A stretch of DNA of 64,000 nucleotides from Branchiostoma lanceolatum (taxonomy: Eukaryota; Chordata; Leptocardii; Amphioxiformes; Branchiostomatidae), in NCBI RefSeq assembly GCF_035083965.1, contig NC_089724.1, positions 30,898,435 to 30,962,434 on the forward strand, in the 5' to 3' direction. This document shows, piece by piece, positions 1 to 11,400 of the stretch; position 1 is the stretch's first letter; the number at the start of each line of letters is the position of its first letter. A model generated the notes under the pieces. That model searched no databases. It was not told the DNA's origin and saw only the letters and a list, made by a program, of their open reading frames with translations. The position numbers and the translations under genes are program-made.

Positions 1-173
1 TTCATGGAGACATGAAGTCTCCGGACTCTTGTTGCGATACTAACGATGTAACGGTACTACAGCGTAACGTCTAGTTTTGAAATCACGTGCTCTTGACATG
101 CCATGGTCGTGATTTTTGTGTGCTATATAGCTCATAGCAGACGTTGAAAGAAAATAATGTTTTAGTTCATAGT

Positions 174-586
174 GGCGTCCGTGTGGTGCAGTGGTAGATC
201 ACTCGGCTGTCAAACAATGGGTCCCCGGTTCGTATCCCGGTGTGCCCAGAGACATGTCCAGACTTGCGCCCCGACGTTGTGCCCTTGGGAAAGGCACTTA
301 ACACGACTTTCCTCACTTCACTCAGGTGTAAATGAGTACCTAGCTCATCTAGGGATAGAAACGTCCCTCGGATAGGACGTTAAATGGAGGTCCCGTGTTT
401 GGGGAGAGTCACACCCCGCGCACGTTAAAGAACCTACCACACCTTTCGAAAAAGAGTAGGGGTATGCCCCGGTGTGCGATGGTCCAAACCTTACAGTCCG
501 GTCTGGGATGACATCTTGAAAAGGTGATAGTTCACCTGTTATGTCAATCCTTCCACAGATGTGGTAAATCGAAATAAATAAATAAA
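174..586 (+). mobile_element. tRNA-derived SINE, copy 1 (V-SINE-like core)
   Basis: A tRNA-like head carries an A box near 183-197 (TGGTGCAGTGGTAGA) and a B box at 227-238 (GGTTCGTATCCC). It is followed by a body with GTGCCCTTGGGAAAGGCACT at about 279-298 and an (AAAT)n tail at about 570-586. A second copy lies at 3520-3909 with the same layout, so the ends are defined by comparison. The GTGCCCTTG..AAGGCACTT stretch resembles the conserved central domain of vertebrate V-SINEs; that link is made from memory of the family. It is not a functional tRNA gene because the anticodon and acceptor arms do not fold properly. Confidence 0.85.
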
Positions 587-1945
587 TGAATTATGTTGTG
601 ATTATACATTTCAGAATCTAATTTGCATGATTACTGAGAAACTTTACAAACCAGCTGCGTTCAATGATTTATCCAAACATGTGATATGTACTCATTTATC
701 CAAACATGTGATATGTTACTGAGAAAAATAGGGACATGTATAGATGCAGAATTGTCACAGTGGAGACTTAATTTGCATAATTAAGTTGAAAATACTATTG
801 TTCCATATTTCTAATTAACGGAAACTTTATATTTGTGGCACTTGAATGTTTCGTGAAGGTTAACATAGTAAGATATAAATCATGCAAATGAGGACCTACT
901 TTGCATAATCCTCACGTCGCCGGTGTGTTTTTTAAACACCACTCTTGTTCCTTCTATTTCACCCGACAAAAAAATTATTCTTGAACAGCGACGGTGTTAG
1001 CTGTATGACACAAAAGATGCGTCTATCACACAAGTTTTTACTTCTATCATTGGAAAAAAATGCACATTTTTGCTTAGCTCGTTGCGAATAGACTGATATA
1101 TTTTTGTTTTTAATCTACGGTGGAAAGACACAGATTTGTGTTCAGGGCATTGGTTCAGGGATGTGTTGCTGGAAAGACGTATCCTTCACAAATTCATACT
1201 TCAGTTATATGATTAGAAAGTCTAATATTCAGTACTAGTGTTCTGTATCGGCAGCAGTGTTCTATGAAAAGAGATACTGTTTTAATAAAGAGTGACTTTC
1301 TGCAGTTGCATAATTGAAAAGTTATACAACATCTACATGCCCATTACCTTCAGCCATATCATACCATATCATACCATGTATTCTGTACCTATATGGCTGT
1401 ACTTAGCCCGTGATAGGGCATGAATGTACAATAAAGGTTATCATCATTATTACTATCATTGCAAAGATGTACCCTTCACACGACCAGCTAGAATGATTAG
1501 ATATAAAACGGTTAGGTGGTGCGATCTGTGGCCGGAGGGATGCTAGAAAATGTGCGAATAGCCCGTAAAATATGCTTTAAAGTTAAAACAAGATCGATCG
1601 CAGCACACCGCTGTGAAAGTTTTAAATCCTGCGTCAGGAAAAATGTAAAATTCCAATATCTAAAAGGCAACATTACCCACGAACTGACCCATAATTAGCA
1701 AAAAAGTAAGACAGGCAAACAGCCGAGACTTGCAGCGCGGCGAGTCTACTTGGCACGGTAACCCGGTTTCTCGAAAAACCCCATGCGGTACCCAACACGG
1801 CTTGAAAACAATGGCGGAGTTGTTACGCTGAAAACCTGAAAATTGGTCAACTTCGCCGTGATATATCTTACTTCATACTGCGTCCCAGTTAAAAAAGATA
1901 GTTTGTCGAGGTGTTGCAACTCTTTCGGAGCACAGAGACGCAATT
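587..1945. other. Non-coding DNA, degenerate repeats
   Basis: No convincing gene. A 29-base phrase (TTATCCAAACATGTGATATG core) occurs twice at about 667-718. Paired phrases such as ATGCAAAT/ATTTGCAT at 620-910 match the repeat at 31056-32166, so this is probably an old relative of that family. A segment at about 1365-1450 ends with GAATGTACAATAAAGG plus a short ATT-rich run and matches 13870-13940, which looks like a shared LINE 3' end. Short open frames at 1516-1698 (+) and 1746-1943 (-) have no recognisable domain. Confidence 0.5.
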
Positions 1946-1949
1946 TACA

Positions 1950-2417
1950 GTCTGATGCGACCTATCTGGGCTGTACAGTGGCTGTACATATTACATTTGG
2001 CTAACTGCTCATTTCGGCGTGTAACAGCGGTCCGACAACTCGACTCAAACTAACCGCCATGTTTGCCCTGACCTTGTGACCTTTGGGCGATTCCACTCTA
2101 CGCCTAAATATACAAGAAGACTTTTATTTAATTAGAGAGAAATCCAGCGAGAACCAGTATCGTTCAATCATATAAATATTAACGTTAAAGTTACAGATAT
2201 ACTAGATATTTTGCGTTTTCTTTTCACTAGAGGAAGGAAAAAAATAATTTGAAGGAAATTTCGTCTGACTTGAATCTACGTTGACAAATAACACTTTATT
2301 TTTACTGTTTGCTGGAAGGGTAAAGGTCATTGACCTGAGAAAGTGTCCCAGTTGCTACATTTCTTCTTCATTTCAGCTTAGCCTCGTAAAAACGAGATTA
2401 CCGGCAATATTTTCTCC
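1950..2417 (+). promoter_or_regulatory. Likely promoter/5' UTR region of DIABLO
   Basis: This stretch lies directly upstream of the DIABLO start codon. It contains CCGCCATGTTT near 2055, resembling a YY1 site, a class of motif common in housekeeping promoters. No TATA box stands out. A pyrimidine-rich run ending in CATTTCAG at about 2370-2378 could be an acceptor for a non-coding 5' exon. Assignment rests on position and motif only. Confidence 0.35.
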
Positions 2418-5400
2418 ATGATGTTATCACGTTGTCTTCATTGCTTCAGGTGGGTACTTGTATAAACTTAACGTTAGAATTTGAGAAAAGGAGGAGACGG
2501 TGTGATGTTACCTTTCTCTGTCCTGAATTGGCTGAAACTTCATTTTCCCTGCCCCAGTGATACTTCAGCCCCTCTCTCTGTTCCCTCCCCCTCTGTACTA
2601 TGTCCTGCTGCACTGACACTACAACCCCCCATCTGTCTTGTCTTGTCTTGTCTTGTCTTGTCTTGTCGTGATACTAGACAAAACCCCGCGTGGGGCATAG
2701 TGTCTAGGACTTATGGTCAGAGGCCTTACCCAAGTGTGGCCGGTGGTGGTGGTGCACGCCGTCAACAAGAAAAAAAAAAGTGGTGCAAAAATAAACGAAC
2801 AAAGTAGTGCTGTACATTGCCACACTAGGTATAGGCTCCTCCCCTTACAGCTGGGTGAAGCCGGGGTAACCATAATACTTGGCCACCCCAGCTTTAAAGC
2901 TATCTGTAGTCTTGGTTTCGATAAGATGTTGCGGAAGTGCATTCCATTCTATGACTGTTTTTGGGAAAAAGCTACCTCGGTATGTTTCTGTCTTACAGGC
3001 GACTGTGGTAAAACGTTGCTGGTGTCCTCTGGTTATGTTAGTATTTCTTGTGTCCTCCTACTTTAGCCCCCTCTGTCAGGACTGCTGTCCTGCTAGTCTT
3101 TAGCCCCCTGTCCTGCTGTCCAGTAACAGTCCTGCTACTTCAACCCCATCTGTCCTGCTACTTCAGCCCCCTCTGTCAGGACTGCTGTCCTGCCCCCTGT
3201 CCTGCTGTCCAGTAACAGTCCTGCTACTTCAGCCCCCTCTGTCAGGACTGCTGTCCTGCTACTTCAGCCCCCTCTGTCAGGACTGCTGTCCTGCTACATG
3301 TACTTCAGCCCCCTCTGTCAGGACTGCTGTCCTGCTACTTCAGCCCCCTCTGTCAGGACTGCTGTCCTGCTACTTTAGCCCCCTTTCCTGCTGTTCAAAT
3401 AATCTTTAAGCTTTACCCCCTCTTTATTTCCTGCCATGCCAATATCAATGCCTCAAGCCCCCTCTGTCCTGTCCTGATTAACCTCCTCTGCCCAAGTGCC
3501 CAGTCTGACCGTCATGATTGTGGCGCCCGTGTGGCGCAGTGGTAGATCACTCGGCTGTCAAACAATGGGTCCCCGGTTCGTATCCCGGTGTGCCCAGAGA
3601 CATGTCCGGACTTGCGCCCCGATATTGTGCCCTTCGGAAAGGCACTTTTCTCACTTCACTCAGGTGTAAATGAGTACCTAGCTCGTCTAGGGTTAGGGAC
3701 CTCCCTCGTGTTTGGGGAGAGCCACACCCCGCGCACGTTAAAGAACCCACCACACCTTTCCAAAAAGAGTAGGGGCATGCCCGGGTGTGCAATGGTCCAA
3801 ACCTTACAGTCTGGTCTGGGATGACATCTTGAAAAGGTGATAGTTCACCTGTTATGTCAATCCTTCCACAAATGTGGTAAATCGAAATAAATAAATAGAT
3901 AAATAAATGATCCTCCATGTCCAAGCGTCTAGTCTGATGTCATCATCCCCTTCCTCAATTTTAATTTTGAACAGCAAATCATGGACTGATCGATCTAGAG
4001 CATTGATTCACATCGTATTACTTCTTGATTTTCAGAAGACAGCAGAGCTGCACACAACTGAAGAATGTAGTTTCCACTTCCATGAAGAGTGTGTTCAGAG
4101 GTTCAGGTATCTGTGCTTCTGTAGGAGTTTGGACAGGCTGCTCGCTGTCAATCTTACAACTTGCAAGACTCAAAGCTGCTGAACCAGTGTATCCAACAGC
4201 AAAGCTGCAAGTAAGAATGTGTAGAAAATAAGACCTGTATTTCTTTGTTGTTAGCTGTGGCTATTATTATCAACACCCTCTCAATACATAGTGCACAAGA
4301 TTGATAAAGGTATGCGTTGATTGGTTGCATTCCTTGCACCTTGATTGGTTCCTAACAATTCCTGTCAACAATATATTAGCAGGAACATCCTAAAAACACA
4401 AAGAAAGTCTTATTTACAAGATCAACTGCCAGAAAAATTTCATCTCAAAAATGAAAGCAATCTTATTGGCAGGCCTATAGGAACACCCTGTCAAGAACAC
4501 TAGGTTACGTTGGTAGCAATAAGATGACCATGCCTGACTTCTGATGATTGAATTTGCCGCCTCCTTACTTGACCTGCAGCCCCCTGACCCCAGCACCCTG
4601 ACACACGAGTACCTGATGAGGTCAGCGGCTGCGCTGACGGTCGACTCCGCCATCACCCTGCTGTCCCAGACAACCTTGGCCACCATCCACCTGGAGCAGG
4701 AGTATGCCAAGGTAGTGCTGCGTACCTAAACGTAACATTAGGTACAGGTACCGGTACAGCGGTTTAGGTACCTGTACCTGAACAATTTGAAAAAGCAACA
4801 TGTGTTCTTCTGAACTTCTTCACTAATGACAAAAACACAAATAAACTCTTTTCAATTTGTCAGTATCTTTATCTAAAGACCATAACTAGGTTCCTACTGC
4901 CAAACTCCCTTGGCCTTGCTATCAAAACTCCCGGCCTGCCTGAATGATCTGTTGCATATTAGTTACATTGTACGCTGTTCAAAGGTATCACTTTGGTCAC
5001 GTTTGGTGTTGCATATGAGATCAGGAGATCAGTAACAAAATAAGCACACGGTACAGTACTGGTACTTCATGATCCGGTATTTTGGACCTGTACCTAATCA
5101 ATTTTTACGGTACAGTACCGGTCCGCAGTACCGGTCCGCAGCACTAATTTGCCAAGGTCAACCTCAAAACTTGTACGAGGGCCTGCATGCCATTTTTCTG
5201 TGAGGCGAGCTATTTTAATTTGATTCACCTTTAATTGCAGCCGCCCATTCTACTTCAAGTTCAATATGAACTAGAGTTCCTCGAACACATTATCTTCGCC
5301 AAATAATCAAGCCTTATTATGGATAGTGATTCATATTTGCATGCTTTGATATCACCCCCTGAAAATTTGATCATACACCATGTGCTGTTTGTAAGTTTTG

Positions 5401-8400
5401 AGGGGGGGGGAGATAGGGTTAAAAATCATTTGGTGGTACAGGACTAGTGTACAATGTAAGTGTCTTGTGTGCTGATATATGTTAAAACTGGTCATGAAAA
5501 AAATGAGTATGTTGAAATTATGGGCCCTCAAAGGTTTGAAATTGCAGTGTTGTAAGTTGAATGTGACGATGAAATGGTGCAGTCAATATATATGAATAAG
5601 AATAGAATAAACCTTTATTCCATGTCATACACATTTTGAAAGACATAGTAAATGTGGCTTTACCGTACCTAGCAGTGGTGCAGTTTTGGAGCTCTCTATT
5701 AAAAGCAGAGCCGTGTTTTTGACGTGTTTTTAGGTGTTTTGTAGGGCTTTCTATTTTGTCCCCTTTTCGTTATGTCGCCAACGTGCTTTGGACAAACATG
5801 CCTAAACTAAACATGTGAAAAAACAGCGGGACCCACACCTCTGCTTGGAGAGCAGTGCTGTGCTCTATTTGTTTATTTGACCTACTTTCCCAGGCCATCT
5901 GTTTGTAAGACCTGTTTTCGGGGAAACCGTCACATGTTTCAGGGTCCCAATATGAAATACATCAAACTTTCCTTACTAATTATGCCAATTATATCCTGAT
6001 TCGCATAATTTGTCGTTTATTATGTAAAGCACCATCTGAGCTATCTGAATACCAAACGTCAAGACGATCTGTCGACCCCTTCTCAAGTTATTCATGTCCG
6101 AAGGTCAAAACAAAAACACCCACTGCAGTTCCAAACAAGACGCTAGGGGGCCAAAACTTTCACAACTTACTTCCTATAGCATAAACTATCTACCACACAA
6201 AAATCATGACCGTAGCACTTTCAGAAGATATGCCCCAAAATTTTGAAGCTCCGCTGCAGTACCTTAAGTACCCGCTAGAAGGCCCATTATCGAACTTGAC
6301 CTTCCTTTGTGTAAACCCTACCCATCCAGTAAATATCATACAGATCCATCAACAACTTCTCCAGTTATGCTGGCGACATACAGATACAGATCCACACAAA
6401 GCCGGCTGCAGTACCAATGGAAAATGCAAGGAGAACCATTTTTGAACTTGACCTCCGTATTTACAACATCTACACACTTGCAAAAAATGATGAAGATCTA
6501 TCAACGTTTCCGTCACTTTTTTTGCCTACATACAAACACAAAAAAATTCAAAGTCCGCTGCAGAACTGTTGAAAAATGCAAGGTGAACCATTTTCGAACT
6601 TGACCTTCCTTTGTACAACCACTACACACCTACCAAAAATCATAAAGATTCATCGAAGCTTTCTTGAGTTATGCTCCTGACATACATACAGACCCACCTA
6701 ACAGATTTTTCAACCGAAAACATAATCTTCCCCGAGTACAAGTACTCGGCGAAGATAATTAGCCTTGTCTTCGTGAAGCATATTATTGATCACATTGATT
6801 CTACTTAGCACAAAATTGTTAAGGGATGTCCCCTCAACTGGTCGTAGCAGCCTCACAGTTGAGCTCCTGGTTCCAATTAGTTGGTAACTGGGAGACCTGG
6901 TACAATACTGGGTCAGGACATTTCAGCTGGAACTGCACCCATTTTTGGGAACAGATGTAAAATTGGGGTCCCATAATTGAGGAGGTGCATCCAACATGTT
7001 GAAGGGGATGGGCTAGCAACCCCCTAGCTTAATTGAAAAATTGTTCGTTTTGCAAAGTTGAACACCAGATTGCCCAAGTCACAATATTAGGAACATCCAG
7101 TCGCGTTGCTTTTGGTCGCCTAGTTACTTATTGACCTATCCAAATCTAGTGACTATAGTAAGTGCTCAATGGTTTCTACCCTGCCTTAATCCGTATTTTG
7201 ACTTTCCGTTGTTTTCTCACGAATGAAATAAGAAAGAACTGCAGTTATACTGAATATTGATAGCTGGGCATGAAAAATTCTAAATATGGTAATGTCATCA
7301 ACTTTTATTGCGCCGAATATTTTTAAAGAGAAAATACAGCACTTTTGGTACATACCACTGCAATGAAACTATGTTTTCCATGTGCATAATGACAAAAGCT
7401 ACAAATGTATGTTCACACATCTTGATATCTACTAATTGTTTTAATATCAAGAAATGAAATATTTTGCCAAATCAAAAAAGTAGTTCATTTACTAATAACT
7501 ACGGACAATTAGTAGATATCAAACATACAATGTATGTCTGAGGCATTAATATTAGGACAGCAGGAAAGAGGGGGTTAAAGAATTATTTGGATATCAGGAC
7601 AGGTCAGGACGGTCAGAGCTTGAATCTGAAATTCTATAGCTAACTTCAAAATTCGAAACAAAGATTATTTTTTCTCACACTTTGTAGTATTGACTTGACT
7701 TGTCAAGACGTGGACCAAACCCCTGAAATCTTCGTCAGCGAAGAAAAGCCAGAGAGAGAGAGTTGTCAAGAATATATTGTATACTAGTGTCCAATAGTAC
7801 ACCTCCATACATGTAACGTTACTTATCCCTTCACAACTATCTAGGTGCACAGGTGCACTCACAGTAAAAAAATAGGTGCACAGCTCCAGTTTTGGGTGCA
7901 CAAAACGTGCATATGCACCCATTATTCATGCATGTCCAGTATCAGGGTGAAGTGGCAGAAGTTGAAATCGGGTTACGTCATATATAACTTCATGATTTTC
8001 AGTCAGCCATCGGAAGAAATCCGATGTTGTCCGAAGTTAGGAGTGACGTCATCCTAACTTATGCCAGTGGCCGGGGGTGGCAGAAGTTGGCAGAAATTGG
8101 CAGAAGTTAGAAATACCATGTTGTCTGAACTTAGGAGTGACGTCATCCTAACTTCTGCCAGTTGCTGGGGGTGGCAGAAGTTGGCAGAAGTTGGCAGAAG
8201 TTAGAAATATGATGTTGTCTGAATGTAGGAGTGACGTCATCCTAACTTCTGTCAGTTGCGGGGGCAGAAGTTGGCAGAAGTTAGGATGAAGTCATCCTAA
8301 CTTTTGCCAGGGGATATTTTAGATAATCTTTAAAAAATATATGTCTTGAATATCTTTAACTACATATATATAACTTGAATATTGTTAATCACTAAAGAGA

Positions 8401-11400
8401 GAAGGTGGGTCATGAAAAGAGTTTCCGTCTTTTGGAAAAGCATGGAAAAGGAAACTATCCTGTCATTTTTTAAATGAAGTTAGCTAAGTTTACAACATAA
8501 CTGTTCTACAGTTTTGAACAGTGGGTGACGTTTCCTAACTTCTGCCAACTTCTGCCACCTGCCACCCTACCCTTGCTAGTGGCAGAAGTTAGGATGACGT
8601 CACCTAACTTCTGCCAACTTCTGCCAACTTCTGCCAACTTCTGCCACCCTACCCAGGCTAGTGGCAGAAGTTAGGATGACGTCACATCTGACTCACGGAA
8701 GCCTCAAAACTACTCGGTAATCATAGTAACTTCTGCCAACTTCTGCCAACTTCTGCCACCCTAACTTCTGCCACTTCACCCTGATACTGGACAATACTCC
8801 CATTATAATAATACAAGTCCTGTCTAATGTTTGGCATGTTAAGCCATTTGATGATAATAATATTTACTATTCCTTAAGTTAGTTTGACAGAACTAAGGTT
8901 AAAATTTACAACCAAATCAGTGCACATCTTTGTACATCCTGACCCATTGTCGTTTGTTTGCTACTATTTTCCTAAGATATTTTAACACATGAGTCACCAT
9001 TTGTCGTTGTGCAGATAGTTTCCACTCTGACCTCACTGCTGGAGTACGAGACGTTGGTCCTGGGGAACGCTCCGGAGGAGGAGAGAGTCGCGCAGCTCAT
9101 CATACAGCAGAGAGTAGAGCTGGAGGACAAGAGGAGACAACTACAGGTTTGTTTGTTTGTTTGTTTGTTTGTTTGTTTGTTTGTTTGTTTGTTTGTTTGT
9201 TTGTTTGTTTGTTTGAACCTTTGTTTATCCATGATAAGCTCAAATCGGCACGCAGACCGCTTTTCATTGAGGTCATGAGGGAAGAGGTAAGGGTCAGATA
9301 CAATATAACAGAGATACAGTCAGGTCTTCTCATAGCTGAGCTACATGTACTTTTTTTTTTCACTCGAATCAGTTCAGCTCAAATGAAATTAATGAACAGA
9401 TGAGCTAATCTTCCACTGATCGTGACAGGAAGACAGATGCTATGTACAGTATTTACAGGTTCATTGTACCGGGGAAATAGACAAGCACAATGAACAGTAG
9501 ACCACGGCTTAACGTCCCGTCCTAAGGACTGCGACCCTTTCCGGTAGCGCGCATGTCAGGTGACCGAAACAGCCTGGATCGAAACCGGGGCTTCTAGTTC
9601 CAGAGGCAAGATTGCTAACCACTGGACTACGCATGCTACCATAAATGTACTGCTGAGCAAGCAAAGATCTAACAAACCGCTCAACAAATGTCATAGAGAA
9701 TAAACTTGATAATGTTTGTGAGTTTTGTTGTCTTTTAAATCATACTTTTACATTTGAACCAATTATGATTATGACAACTAGAGTTACACATGTACACAAA
9801 TTCAATGTTTCAAAGATGAACATCAGACATCCAGGTAATAAGATACACAAGGTAACAGTTACATATACTCAAGCAACTGGATAGATTTTGAAAATGTAAG
9901 TTGTAACTGTTACCTTGCAACCCCAATGTTTGGTCGCTTTTTGGTCGCTCAGTGATCCCCGCCTGGTATATTAAAGGGGGCCTTATATCACAGGTATAAA
10001 GTTAGTGCCATATGCCACCCGTAAACTTAATAAGGTGGTCATGGATTGTTGGACTCCAAAACTATAGAATGATAGTTTTTTAAACATTATAGTGAAAGCT
10101 GTTCATCTATGAAGTTCATGCTGAGGAATTTATCAAAAGTTTTTGGCATGTCCTTTTTTGTACTGAATTCTGACACTGACTTATAAGAAGCCACTTTGAC
10201 CCCAGTTCCCACTACTTCATCACTGTTATAAATGCAATCCATTGTTATATGATAAACAATTACACAGGCATGGCACACAAAGTCTCTGGCTATTTAAACA
10301 GGTCTTAGCTAGTCTTAATAGACATAGACAATTTCCAGTTCCTGTAGATGTACATGTAGGCTGTTCATGAAAGGTTTTCCTGTACTTCTTCCACATAATC
10401 TGATCAAGAGAAGCAGAACTTGGCACAGTTATTAAAAATGTCAAAAACCTTGTCAAGTTTTTTTTCTTCTTATTAATAAATATAGAATAGAAACTGTCTG
10501 GAGTTCAGAGATGTATGTATATAGAGATTATCACACTTGTGCAGTTTCAGATATATACAATTAACTGAAAGTGAGAAAGAAGAAATCCCTTGTGAACTGC
10601 TCTCCTAAGACTAGAAGTTGATTTTCATATAACTCAATACATTGTGTCTTCTGGACTTTACAGAACATTGAGGTGGCCCTTCTGGCTGTACAGCACCTGA
10701 TAGAGTCCGCAGCTGAAGCAGCTTACCAAACAGGTAATGTTATGCTTTATGATTTGTAAATCACAAGCGGTTGAAACAAAATCAAGCAAAAGTTGAAAAG
10801 TCTACAATACTATGCTAGATGTACCCCAAAGTCAAGTTTTCACCCATATTTTACCAGTTCTTCTTAATTAACATCTTCTGTAGCTGTTTAAAAGTCGTGG
10901 CGTAATCCGCGTCTGACCCCACCCATGTCATTAGGGATAGCCCACCCATGGTAGAACGCGAAGGTAGGAAGCATTTAGCTCTCCGTGCCATATACCCTGG
11001 CTGGTGTGTTGTAATGTTGGCCCTTTTCGATTTGTAGAGGGTGCGCACTAATCCTTAGTTTCGTTATGCTATTTCTAAAAGACTTGTATTGAATGGATGA
11101 AAGAATTGAAAACAGAATTGTTCTTTGATTTTGCAGTAAGTGCTTAGATTGTTAAGCTCTTTTATTTCTTGTCTCCAGCCAGAGAGAAACATGTCTTTCA
11201 TGCAGACAGTTCTAAAATACATTTCCAAAACAATTGGTATGTGCAGTGTGGAAAGCTAATGCTTGGCATTTTGTAGTGGGAGGGAAATGAATGTTTTCGC
11301 AGTGTTTGAAGTCCATGGTTGAAATTGCAATACAGTCGAATTACCCAAAAAATATTTGTGGTGTTATAATTCTGGGTGCACAACATAAAAGTACAGTACC

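Noticed and set aside
181-255. tRNA gene
   Set aside because: A and B boxes are present, but the arms do not pair and the same sequence recurs at 3527-3600 with a SINE body; it is a SINE head.
172-375. Open frames across SINEs (also 3547-3924 and 3588-3824)
   Set aside because: They read through repeat copies and have no protein-like content.
9009-9403. Long open frames on both strands over the GTTT repeat
   Set aside because: Driven by a tetranucleotide repeat. Only 9015-9146 is coding (DIABLO exon 4).
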